In this document: positions 7,259 to 14,369 of the stretch, piece by piece
How positions within the stretch are numbered: the stretch's first letter is position 1
Layout: each line of letters opens with the position of its first letter
Origin: an uncultured Pelagibacteraceae bacterium
GTDB taxonomy: Bacteria > Pseudomonadota > Alphaproteobacteria > Pelagibacterales > Pelagibacteraceae
Assembly (NCBI GenBank): GCA_902608305.1
Contig: CACLNK010000018.1
Coordinates: forward strand, 1-17,946
Length of the DNA: 17,946 nucleotides
Direction: 5' to 3'
Translations under genes and position numbers: made by a program
Notes under the pieces: generated by a model
The model's input: the letters and a program-made list of their open reading frames with translations, nothing else
Database searches by the model: none
Told to the model about the DNA's origin: nothing

Positions 7259-7264
7259 ATTATA
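7259..7264 (-). promoter_or_regulatory. -10 box of the bhmT leader promoter
   Basis: A perfect TATAAT on the minus strand lies about 12 nt before the first base of SAM-II P1, so transcription would start at about 7252, right at the riboswitch. TTATCA 18 nt upstream is a weak -35 candidate. The resulting leader is about 240 nt. Confidence 0.6.
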
Positions 7265-7319
7265 AGTAAATCAATAAAACAATGATAAAAAATATATATT
7301 AATTGATAAAAAACCTTAA

Positions 7320-8183
7320 ATGAAGCTTACAAATCAACAAAAAGGGTCTTTATTAGCTTTTATAGCTGTAGTGCTTATTACCCCAGACTCTCTATTTATA
7401 AGACTTTCTCATATCGATACTTGGGGCATGCTTTTTTATAGAGGAGCTATACCGTTTGTGGTTGTTTTGATTGGTTTATTGATGGTTTATAAAACGAATT
7501 TTTTTAAACTTTTATTTTCTATGGGGTATCCTGGAATTGTCTACACGATAACCTTTTCGGTTACCAATATAACTTTTATAATTTCTATTCAAAATACTAA
7601 TGTTGCTAACACATTGATAATGATAGCAATGGCTCCAATGCTATCAGCTGTTTTGGGAGCTTTTTTTTTAAAAGAAAACCCAGATAAAAAAACCTGGACA
7701 ACAATTTTTATAACATTTATGGCTGCAATTTATATTTTTTATGACTCTATCCAATTAGGTAATTTTTTTGGTGATATTTTTGGGTTTATCACTGCAACAG
7801 GTTTAGCAATAGGTGCTGTAGTTGTAAGGTCGGCTAAAGACAGAAACCTTGTTCCTTCAGCTGCGATAGGAAAGCTTTTAGTTGCAATATTTGCGTTATT
7901 TTTTGTTGAAAACTTTGAGTTAGTTGAAACAGACATTTATATAGTGCCTTTAATGTGTGTTTTATGTGTGGCTATACCGTTTGTACTAGTAACAATTGCT
8001 CCTAGATTTATTACAGCAGCAGAAGTTAATCTTTTCTTTCTTCTAGAAACTATCTTTGGTCCTATTTGGGTATGGCTAATTATAAAAGAACAACCCAGTT
8101 TAGAAACCATTCAAGGAGGTTTAGTTATAATTACAGCGATAGCTATTCATTCCTATGTGAGCCTTAAAAAAAACACAAATTAA
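7320..8183 (+). CDS. EamA/DMT-family transporter
   Basis: This 287-aa protein has about ten hydrophobic segments in two halves, beginning MKLTNQQKGSLLAFIAVVLI and containing the phrases DTWGMLFYRGAIPF, AMAPMLSAVLGAFFLKENP and LNFFF-like LFFLLETIFGPIWVWLIIKEQP near the C-terminus. These are typical of the EamA domains of the drug/metabolite transporter superfamily, which move amino acids, metabolites or similar small molecules across the inner membrane. Substrate and direction cannot be read from sequence. It is divergent from bhmT with about 55 nt between this start and the bhmT -10 box, and is followed by an MFS transporter 46 nt downstream. Confidence 0.88.
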   Translation: MKLTNQQKGSLLAFIAVVLITPDSLFIRLSHIDTWGMLFYRGAIPFVVVLIGLLMVYKTNFFKLLFSMGYPGIVYTITFSVTNITFIISIQNTNVANTLIMIAMAPMLSAVLGAFFLKENPDKKTWTTIFITFMAAIYIFYDSIQLGNFFGDIFGFITATGLAIGAVVVRSAKDRNLVPSAAIGKLLVAIFALFFVENFELVETDIYIVPLMCVLCVAIPFVLVTIAPRFITAAEVNLFFLLETIFGPIWVWLIIKEQPSLETIQGGLVIITAIAIHSYVSLKKNTN

Positions 8184-8229
8184 AATTAATTACTTGATTT
8201 TTTAAGTTAAAAGAATAATCACTCAATTT

Positions 8230-9522
8230 ATGTACAAAGTATTAAAAAATTCCTGGGCTCTATTTACAGGAATGTTTATCATGATGATAGCGAATGGTCT
8301 TCAAATAAATTTGCTGGGCGTAAGATCTGTAATTGAAAATTTTAATGTAATAACTACTGGTATTTTTATGTCTGGTTATTTTGTTGGTTATTTTTTAGGT
8401 TCACATACAACACCGTTATTAGTTTCTAAAGTTGGACATATCAGAGTTTTTGCTGCTTTTGCTTCACTAGCCTCACTTAGTATTTTATTAGCTGTTATTT
8501 TTGTTAATCCAATTGTTTGGACTCTATCAAGATTTATCTCGGGTTTCAGTTTAGTTAGTTGTTATGTTGTGGCAGAAAGCTGGTTAAATGACAGAGCTAC
8601 AAATAAAACTCGTGGACAAATTTTATCAGCATATATGATTACTATATTTGTTGGGATGGGAATTGGAATGTTGTTATTAAACGTGAGCACCCCAAAAAAT
8701 TACGAACCATTTATTTTAGTTTCTCTTCTAATGTCTCTTGCACTAGTTCCAATTTTATTAATTAAACGTGTTGCTCCTAAATTTAAAAAAATTGGAACAA
8801 TAAGTGTGAAAGAATTGTACAAAATTTCACCATTAGGAACTGTGAGTTCTTTTTGTACAGGAGCTATTCACTCTGGGTTATTTTCTCTAACAGCTGTTTA
8901 TGCTGCTATAATTAAATTTACAATTTTTGAAATTTCGATTTTATTATTTATAATCACTATATCAGGAGTATTAACACAAGCTCCAATTGGCTATCTTTCA
9001 GATAAATATGATAGAAGATTAGTAATTATATTATCAACATTTGGAAGTGCTGCATTTGCATTATTAGCTATTATTATATCTGGATCATCATTAGAAAAAA
9101 TGTATTTAGCATCAGAATTGGGAATAACTAAACTTTTATTTTTTATCTCTATAGCTTTATACGCTGGGTTATGTTTGCCTTTATTTTCGTTAAATTTAGC
9201 TCATACCAATGATTTTGTACCTAAAGAAAAATTTGTTGCTGCAGGTGGTGGTTTACAACTAATTTTTGGAATAGGTGCTATTGGTGGTCCAATAATATGC
9301 ACTTTATTTATGACTTGGGTAGGCGTTAATGGATTTTTTATATTCCTAATTACTTTTCATATTTTAATTGGTTTGTTTGCCTTATACAGAATGAATATAA
9401 GAAAGAGCAAAGACAATCCAGATTCTACATTTACACCTTTACCAGCTACAACGCCTTTGGGATTAAAATTAGACCCTGATACTCCTGTTGAAACAATCAA
9501 TAATAGTATTAATAGCAAATAA
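8230..9522 (+). CDS. MFS transporter, YcaD-like
   Basis: This 430-aa inner-membrane protein has about twelve hydrophobic segments and the MFS loop signature GYLSDKYDRR at about residues 254-263, between the middle helices. The first half, with FMMIANGLQINLLGVR, GYFVGYFLGS and CYVVAESWLNDRA, resembles the YcaD-like branch of the major facilitator superfamily. The C-terminal tail is short, hydrophilic and proline-rich. Substrate is unknown. It follows the DMT gene by 46 nt and may be cotranscribed with it. Its stop codon touches the remnant of a small duplicated gene. Confidence 0.85.
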   Translation: MYKVLKNSWALFTGMFIMMIANGLQINLLGVRSVIENFNVITTGIFMSGYFVGYFLGSHTTPLLVSKVGHIRVFAAFASLASLSILLAVIFVNPIVWTLSRFISGFSLVSCYVVAESWLNDRATNKTRGQILSAYMITIFVGMGIGMLLLNVSTPKNYEPFILVSLLMSLALVPILLIKRVAPKFKKIGTISVKELYKISPLGTVSSFCTGAIHSGLFSLTAVYAAIIKFTIFEISILLFIITISGVLTQAPIGYLSDKYDRRLVIILSTFGSAAFALLAIIISGSSLEKMYLASELGITKLLFFISIALYAGLCLPLFSLNLAHTNDFVPKEKFVAAGGGLQLIFGIGAIGGPIICTLFMTWVGVNGFFIFLITFHILIGLFALYRMNIRKSKDNPDSTFTPLPATTPLGLKLDPDTPVETINNSINSK

Positions 9523-9580
9523 ACAAAAAAATTCCGATAAATTGTGGAAAATTATTCAGTAAGCTGGTGATTATTTGCTT
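9521..9580 (+). pseudogene. Remnant of a second copy of the small gene at 13022
   Basis: Read in frame, this stretch gives K-Q-K-N-S-D-K-L-W-K-I-I-Q-stop-A-G-D-Y-L-L. The intact protein at 13022 has NKENASKLWKMIQEAGDYLL at its N-terminus. The core KLWK-I-Q-AGDYLL matches at nearly every position, and the DNA agrees over about 44 nt. The remnant has an in-frame TAA at 9560-9562, no start codon, and loses all similarity after the YLL codons. It lies immediately after the MFS gene. It is a decayed partial duplicate, or one end of a small repeat. Confidence 0.7.
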
Positions 9581-9707
9581 AGTAATTCTTACAAAATAAA
9601 TTTAATCACTTTCAGGTTGTAAATCAATATAGGCCTATACATTTTCATTATCTTAATCTTGTATCATAAATAAAATTTTGCTTAAATTATCATTATTAAA
9701 AATAACA

Positions 9708-10601
9708 ATGAAAAAGAAAAAGCGTAAAAAGAAAATAGTAAAACAAGGAATAAGTCTTCATAGATTGGCGAAAATCACATCTCGATCACTCAGTAAGGCT
9801 TATCAAGGTTTTAAAAATAAACAAAAAAAAAACAAATTAAAAAAAATCAAACTTAAAAAAAGAGAAGAAGCTAGAGGAATTACAAAAGAAAAAAAAGAAC
9901 TAAAATTAAGAGAAGAACAAATTAATAAAGATCAAGAGGAACTAAAAATAAAAGAAAAGGAACTAAGATTAAAAAGTGATGAACTAAAATTAAAAGTTGA
10001 GGAACAAAGATTAAAAGATGAGGAACAAAAACGAAAAGATGAAGAAGAACAAAGATTAAAAGATGATGAACTAAAATTAAGAGTTGAAGAACAAAGATTA
10101 AAAGATGAGGAACAAAAACGAAAAGATGAAGAAAAACAAAGGCGAAAGAACCAAAAAGAAAAGAGACGAAAAAATAAAGAACAAAGATTAAAAGTTGAAG
10201 AAGAACAAAGACAAAAAGAACTCGAAGAAATAAAAATAAAACAAGAAGAACAAAGGCTAAAAGAAAAAGAGCTAAAATTAAAAGTTGAAGAACAAAGATT
10301 AAAAGATGAGGAACAAAAACGAAAAGATGAAGAAGAACAATTATTTAAAGCTAAGGAACTAAAATTAAAAGTTGAGGAACAAAGATTAAAAGATGAGGAA
10401 AAACAAAGATTAAAAGAGTGGGAAGCTAAATTTGATCAAGAACAGAAATTAAAAGAAGAAGAAGAAATATTAAAATTTGAGAAACTAAAACGAAGAGAAG
10501 AACAAAAATTAGAATCAAAAGATCAAGAGGATCAGATATTTAAAGAAGATCTATCTTCCAGACTAGAGACTTTTGATGTAGAAAAGACGAAAAAGAATTA
10601 A
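9708..10601 (+). CDS. Lysine/glutamate-rich repeat protein, probable long single alpha-helix
   Basis: I do not recognise a family for this 297-aa protein. It has a very basic head (MKKKKRKKK, then a mixed region with ISLHRLAKITSRSLSKAYQG up to about residue 36), followed by some 240 residues made almost only of K, E, R, L, Q and D. A unit of about 29 residues built around ELKLKVEEQRLKDEEQKRKDEEEQ recurs four times (DNA starts 9981, 10068, 10269, 10356). Alternating blocks of E and K/R without a clear hydrophobic seam suggest a rigid single helix more than a coiled coil. There is no signal peptide or membrane segment. The ATG at 9708 is preferred over an in-frame TTG 30 nt upstream. Function is unknown; a spacer or scaffold role is only a guess. 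Confidence 0.7.
   Translation: MKKKKRKKKIVKQGISLHRLAKITSRSLSKAYQGFKNKQKKNKLKKIKLKKREEARGITKEKKELKLREEQINKDQEELKIKEKELRLKSDELKLKVEEQRLKDEEQKRKDEEEQRLKDDELKLRVEEQRLKDEEQKRKDEEKQRRKNQKEKRRKNKEQRLKVEEEQRQKELEEIKIKQEEQRLKEKELKLKVEEQRLKDEEQKRKDEEEQLFKAKELKLKVEEQRLKDEEKQRLKEWEAKFDQEQKLKEEEEILKFEKLKRREEQKLESKDQEDQIFKEDLSSRLETFDVEKTKKN
9981..10440 (+). repeat. Nested 87-bp coding repeats
   Basis: Four near-identical copies start at 9981, 10068, 10269 and 10356, each at GA(A/G)CTAAAATTAA. The intervals are 87, 201 and 87 bp, so two pairs of 87-bp units form a larger duplicated block 288 bp apart. All units are in frame (87 = 29 codons). The coding strand is almost pure purine. Confidence 0.8.
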
Positions 10602-10609
10602 TCCCCAAA

Positions 10610-10652
10610 CTAGAACATTGTAGATAAATCAAATGGTCTATTCTAGAACATT
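10610..10652 (+). repeat. Direct repeat CTAGAACATT, two copies 33 bp apart
   Basis: CTAGAACATT occurs at 10610-10619 and 10643-10652, inside the 67-bp gap before the small membrane gene at 10669. The spacing equals about three helical turns. It may be an operator or chance in A+T-rich DNA. Confidence 0.4.
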
Positions 10653-10668
10653 TTGGTAACATTTAATC

Positions 10669-10890
10669 ATGAATAATAAAATTTTTGAATGGACAGGTGT
10701 TACGACAGCAATTTTGTACTCTTTATTTGTTGCATTAAACATTGGTATAGAATTTATTGGCTTTTCATTGTTATTATTATCAGCAGCCTTAATAGGCATC
10801 TGGGCTTATCGAGGAAAACACAAAGGAATATTATTATTACAATTTTTTTATGCTACCGCTGGTGTTATTGGAATGATTAGATGGTTTTGA
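10669..10890 (+). CDS. Small membrane protein of unknown function
   Basis: This 73-aa protein is hydrophobic, with three likely membrane segments at about residues 9-27, 30-46 and 53-70, and a short basic loop YRGKHKG between the last two. It ends ATAGVIGMIRWF. No known family can be named with confidence; small proteins of this form are common in marine alphaproteobacteria. It lies downstream of the lysine/glutamate-rich gene on the same strand with 67 nt between. A second frame over the same bases is also open but gives a cysteine- and isoleucine-rich nonsense-like sequence and is not the gene. Confidence 0.6.
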   Translation: MNNKIFEWTGVTTAILYSLFVALNIGIEFIGFSLLLLSAALIGIWAYRGKHKGILLLQFFYATAGVIGMIRWF

Positions 10891-10963
10891 TAAAAAAACG
10901 AAAAAACTTTTAGGGATCGTGGTTCTGAGGTTGTTGTGATTCAATACAGAAAAAGAATGTTTT

Positions 10964-11065
10964 ATGAGTTTAGACTGGAATTTAATTTGGAAAATACTCC
11001 AAGTAGTTGCTTTATTAATTATAGCCAGAGAAATTGATAAAAGAATACGAAAAAGAAAAAAATAG
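10964..11065 (+). CDS. Possible 33-residue membrane-associated small protein
   Basis: The frame from ATG 10964 to TAG 11063 encodes M-S-L-D-W-N-L-I-W-K, then ILQVVALLIIA, then REIDKRIRKRKK. One hydrophobic stretch followed by a strongly basic tail is the layout of a short single-span or peripheral membrane peptide with its tail in the cytosol. No Shine-Dalgarno is obvious. It shares strand and neighbourhood with the 73-aa membrane protein. Support comes only from composition, so it may not be translated. Confidence 0.35.
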   Translation: MSLDWNLIWKILQVVALLIIAREIDKRIRKRKK

Positions 11066-11126
11066 GTATTTAAATTAATGAAAAAACTTTTAATGGAATT
11101 AAAATATATAAATAATTAATCTTTAT

Positions 11127-12695
11127 TTAAGTAGGTAAGGTCGCATGTGGATCATTTTCGGCTGCAGCTTGTTCAAAACTGATACTTTTGCTCCAATATT
11201 TGTCCATAAATTCTTTTTTTAACTCATTATGAATTTTATTACCTTCTGGGGAATCTTCTTCTGCTTTTTTAATTTGGTGCCATCTTTCTTCAGGAAAACT
11301 ACAATAGAAATTAAAAGTTCTAACTAAACCTGCTATTTCTTTTCTTCCTAATTGAGGCATGTCGTATGATGCACCCGCCATTAGAGATCCTTGTATATCA
11401 TTAGGTTTAGTATAGCCTAAACTGTCTGTTAATTTTCTTAATGGGGTCCCTTGAAATGGAACAAAAGAACATACCGATCTATCATATGTCTTAAATGATC
11501 TATTAAGTCTTATTGTATCAAAAACTAATTCTCTAGTTTCTTTAGGAAAGCCAATAATATTATTAACCGTTGTTCTAACACCCATATCATGCAAAAGGTT
11601 TAGAGCGTCTGAAATAATGTAGTTAGGCATTTTACGATCAATATATTTTTTTCTAAACTCATAATTGCCATGTTCAACACCTAAAGACATTTTATCTAAA
11701 CCCATTGATATAACAATTTCTATTCTTTTTTTTGTTATTGTTTCTGGTCTTGTTTGACACCAAAAAGGTAAATTAATTTCTTGATAAATTTCAGCAAAAG
11801 TTTCTAAATCTTTTTGCGACCAAGAAAAAAAAGTATCAGCCCAAAAATATAAATATTCTGCTTTCATTTCGTTTTTATAAAATAAGAGTTCTTTGCTCAT
11901 TTGTTCAAAAGACTTACGCCTTAAATAATTTGTCCCAGCTTCTGTTTTATACATTTCCATTGTTGATGGAGAGTTACAAAATGCACATTTATATGGACAA
12001 CCCCTGTGTGTCTCGACTGGAAACATTCTGTACACACTCCCTGACATAGGTCTATAAAATCTTGATTCTTCAAAAAGATTTACATCAATTAATGGATTCA
12101 TATCCATATTAATCATGCCTGTTGGGTTAACCTTAATATCTCCATTTTTTTTTTTTATATGTAGATTTGTAACATCTTCATAAGATTCGTTTTTCTCTAA
12201 TTTTCTGCATAACAAAGGTAGAGCAGCCTCTCCTTCTCCTTTGCAAACAATATCTATTTCATCATAGGAAAGCGCTAACTTAGGAGAAAAAGTTGGAAAA
12301 ATACCTCCTGCTAAAGTCAAAACTTTTAAGTCTTTTATTTTTCTAAGAAGGGCAATTCCAAGTAGAAACATATTTTCGGTACATGACATCGCAATCAAAT
12401 CAGGACCAAAATCAATTACTTTTTTTCTAAAATCTTCGTAAACGTTAGTATATTTTACAATAACTTTTTCATGTTGTGGAGAAGGTCTAAATTGCATTTT
12501 ATCTTCTCCAGTTTTTTTATGATCTAAAGTTTCTTTCTTTTCAAATTCTTCAACTGAATCGTATTGGGTGGTATCAAAAAGATCGACTATAAAACCTTCT
12601 CTCTTAAGGACTGCCGAAAGAAGAGAAATACCCGGAGGCAACATAGTCATACCTTTGCCATTTGGGTAAAGAAATAAAACTTTTAAACGACTCAT
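11127..12695 (-). CDS. Radical SAM protein with B12-binding-like N-terminal domain
   Basis: The 522-aa protein has an N-terminal Rossmann-like region (about 1-170) of the kind seen in B12-binding radical SAM enzymes: LFLYPNGKGMTMLPPGISLLSAVL, FGPDLIAMSCTENMF, LAGGIFPTFSP and CKGEGEAALPLL. The usual cobalamin motif DxHxxG is absent. The radical SAM core follows, with the 4Fe-4S ligands Cys233, Cys237 and Cys240 in RGCPYKCAFC. It would use S-adenosylmethionine to make a radical; family members act in methylation, ring formation or other modification of unreactive carbon, and the substrate cannot be told. It stands alone on the minus strand with a probable TATAAT at 12726-12721. Confidence 0.88.
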   Translation of the reverse strand: MSRLKVLFLYPNGKGMTMLPPGISLLSAVLKREGFIVDLFDTTQYDSVEEFEKKETLDHKKTGEDKMQFRPSPQHEKVIVKYTNVYEDFRKKVIDFGPDLIAMSCTENMFLLGIALLRKIKDLKVLTLAGGIFPTFSPKLALSYDEIDIVCKGEGEAALPLLCRKLEKNESYEDVTNLHIKKKNGDIKVNPTGMINMDMNPLIDVNLFEESRFYRPMSGSVYRMFPVETHRGCPYKCAFCNSPSTMEMYKTEAGTNYLRRKSFEQMSKELLFYKNEMKAEYLYFWADTFFSWSQKDLETFAEIYQEINLPFWCQTRPETITKKRIEIVISMGLDKMSLGVEHGNYEFRKKYIDRKMPNYIISDALNLLHDMGVRTTVNNIIGFPKETRELVFDTIRLNRSFKTYDRSVCSFVPFQGTPLRKLTDSLGYTKPNDIQGSLMAGASYDMPQLGRKEIAGLVRTFNFYCSFPEERWHQIKKAEEDSPEGNKIHNELKKEFMDKYWSKSISFEQAAAENDPHATLPT

Positions 12696-12720
12696 TTTTT
12701 AAATAGTTTATTAAACATTA

Positions 12721-12726
12721 ATTATA
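12721..12726 (-). promoter_or_regulatory. -10 box upstream of radical SAM gene
   Basis: TATAAT on the minus strand lies about 25 nt before the ATG at 12695. No clear -35 box is visible. Weak evidence, given the base composition. Confidence 0.35.
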
Positions 12727-12870
12727 ATTCTCAATAACTATACAAGATTTAATCTTTAGTCCATATTTCAATTTTTTCATCTTTAAATTCCTATTATTTT
12801 ACAAGCTAATCTGCTTGATTCAACATTTCCAGTCACTTTTATCCAATTTCTCTTGGCATTACGAGGATAT

Positions 12871-12908
12871 ACTAGCTCACACTAGGCTACACTACTTCAC
12901 ACTAGTTA
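12871..12908 (+). repeat. 10-bp phased repeat ACTAGNNCAC
   Basis: ACTAGCTCAC, ACTAGGCTAC, ACTACTTCAC and ACTAGTTA follow each other with no gaps, a period of exactly 10 bp, close to one DNA turn. Two further ACTAGAT copies lie about 65-80 bp downstream. It could be a phased binding site array or a simple tandem repeat. Confidence 0.7.
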
Positions 12909-13021
12909 TGCGAACAATTTACAATTCATAAAAAATAAATCGCATAGAGACTCGCTTAAAATACCTAACAAACTAGATACCAGACTAGATCATTTGGAGA
13001 TAAAACAAGGTATAGTGGTGT

Positions 13022-13249
13022 ATGAATAAAGAAAACGCAAGTAAACTGTGGAAAATGATACAGGAAGCTGGTGATTATTTACTAGGCCAGCTCCCCGATC
13101 ATCCAAATCATCCTAAAGGTAGAAATCCTTATGCTCATGTAGCTATATGCGTCAAAGACAAATTTCAAATGACCTACAAAGATATTGACGATAATAAGTT
13201 TGATGAAGTAGTTCAATATATTGAATTTTTAAAAAAAAATCCAAGTTAA
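13022..13249 (+). CDS. Small conserved-looking protein of unknown function
   Basis: The 75-aa soluble protein reads MNKENASKLWKMIQEAGDYL, then LGQLPDHPNHPKGRNPYAHV, then AICVKDKFQMTYKDI and DEVVQYIEFLKKNPS. It has no membrane segment or signal peptide. The middle DHPNHPKGRNPYAHV, rich in His, Pro and Asn, flanked by two likely helices, suggests a small folded domain, but I do not recognise a family. Its start has AAGG 11 nt upstream. The N-terminal third recurs as a decayed copy at 9521-9580, which shows that it belongs to a duplicated family. Its stop is one base from the stop of the convergent amidinotransferase gene. Confidence 0.7.
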   Translation: MNKENASKLWKMIQEAGDYLLGQLPDHPNHPKGRNPYAHVAICVKDKFQMTYKDIDDNKFDEVVQYIEFLKKNPS

Positions 13250-13250
13250 G

Positions 13251-14366
13251 CTATTGATTTGGAAAATAATCCTCTAACTTCCCTTCTCTATAAACATCAG
13301 CTGTACAACAGTGAAGTCCCCCTCCAAAAGCATAAGCATCTCTCATTTCAACTGGTATAACTTCCATACCTAATTTATCTAATTGTTCAGCCTGGTAAAC
13401 TTCGCTCTTTTCGACACATACAGTTTTGGGATCCAAAACTAAAACATTCATTGAAAGCCATACTGAAGAATAGCATAGCGCTGGTGGTGCATTGTGGGCT
13501 GGTTGCGCAGCATCTATTATTTTCCAATCGTTTTTTTCGAATAATTTTCTTTGCTCTTTCGGTAATCTTCTTTGTGGATTATTAATTATCAGACCAGGTT
13601 TAATTGGAGTGAAAGTAGCATCTATATGAATTGGATATGGATCGCCAGGAAAATTTACAGCATGTACTCTATGATCTTTGTAGTGCCTTTTAATCCAATC
13701 AATACCTTTAAGATTTGTTGTAAAACCATGCTGTACAACAAGATCTTTTCCAAATCTTAGAATGTCTGCAGCATCAAATAATGGTTCTTCTTCTGTAGTT
13801 ACAAAAAACTTTTCTTCTGTCCATTCTAATCTTTTTGGTATTCCAATTTTATCAGATAAATAATCTTTTCTATAATCTGCATCAGTTAATCTTGGTTTTG
13901 GCGCAGACTCATGTCTCATTTTAGGATCAGAATTGTAATAGTGTTTAAGGAGTGGTCTATAACATAAATACTCAAACCATCTACATCTATAGCTCATAGT
14001 TGCCTCTAACATTTCATTACCAACAGTTAAAATTACATCTCTAGGAGGCATACACCCAAACATAGTTTTAGATTTCCAGTCTGGTGTCGAAGTTGGTTGA
14101 TTAAAATCGATCGGTGTAGGCCTGTCTACTTTTACACCTTTTTTTTCTAAAAGATTTGAAAAGTCGTCTAGTAATTGGTTTGCTTTATCAACAGCATCTT
14201 TTGTTCTTGGACCAAACTGACCTCTCATATCTGAATCTTCTGGAACTTTTGCATCTAAAGCTGGTTCAGGTGCAGGAATACATGTTCCATCAGCTTTACC
14301 AACAATAACGTGTTTTAAAGGATCCCACTCGTTCCAACTATTAACAATAATTTTTTCCTTACTCAT
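13251..14366 (-). CDS. Glycine amidinotransferase-family enzyme
   Basis: The 371-aa protein aligns by eye along its whole length with arginine:glycine amidinotransferase (AGAT): N-terminal NSWNEWDPLKHVIVGKADG, then YRCRWFEYLCYRPLL, FDAADILRFGKD (Asp198), HIDATF (His247, Asp249), KWLSMN-like VWLSMNVLVLD, and GGGLHCCTADVYREGKLEDYF with the expected nucleophile Cys353. The family moves the amidino group of arginine to an acceptor amine; with glycine this makes guanidinoacetate and ornithine. The true acceptor and physiological direction are open. Its start lies 3 nt after the creatinase stop, so the genes are coupled. A homologue using another amine in place of glycine is possible. Confidence 0.87.
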   Translation of the reverse strand: MSKEKIIVNSWNEWDPLKHVIVGKADGTCIPAPEPALDAKVPEDSDMRGQFGPRTKDAVDKANQLLDDFSNLLEKKGVKVDRPTPIDFNQPTSTPDWKSKTMFGCMPPRDVILTVGNEMLEATMSYRCRWFEYLCYRPLLKHYYNSDPKMRHESAPKPRLTDADYRKDYLSDKIGIPKRLEWTEEKFFVTTEEEPLFDAADILRFGKDLVVQHGFTTNLKGIDWIKRHYKDHRVHAVNFPGDPYPIHIDATFTPIKPGLIINNPQRRLPKEQRKLFEKNDWKIIDAAQPAHNAPPALCYSSVWLSMNVLVLDPKTVCVEKSEVYQAEQLDKLGMEVIPVEMRDAYAFGGGLHCCTADVYREGKLEDYFPNQ

Positions 14367-14369
14367 AAG

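Larger units (their letters stand above)
12696..13021. other. 326-bp gene-free stretch
   Basis: The stretch between the radical SAM gene and the small gene at 13022 holds a -10 box near its left end, a 10-bp phased ACTAG repeat (12871-12908), an inverted repeat TATGCGA (12907-12913) / TCGCATA (12940-12946), two more ACTAG copies at about 12971-12987, and a coding-like but start-less frame on the minus strand ending at 12783. No tRNA or terminator was recognised. Confidence 0.6.

Noticed and set aside
9678..9707. TTG start for the K/E repeat gene
   Set aside because: The ATG at 9708 opens directly into the basic head; no ribosome binding site supports the TTG.
10610..10652. GAAC motifs as an alphaproteobacterial LexA box
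   Set aside because: LexA sites in this group need GTTC-N7-GTTC or its complement; here the GAAC copies are 33 bp apart.
10957..11037. Alternative 26-codon frame from ATG 10957
   Set aside because: It overlaps the 33-codon frame and gives an ordinary mixed sequence; the other frame has a sensible membrane-peptide layout.
12696..13021. tRNA or tRNA fragment as an integration site
   Set aside because: No acceptor stem, T-loop or CCA-type structure could be found on either strand.
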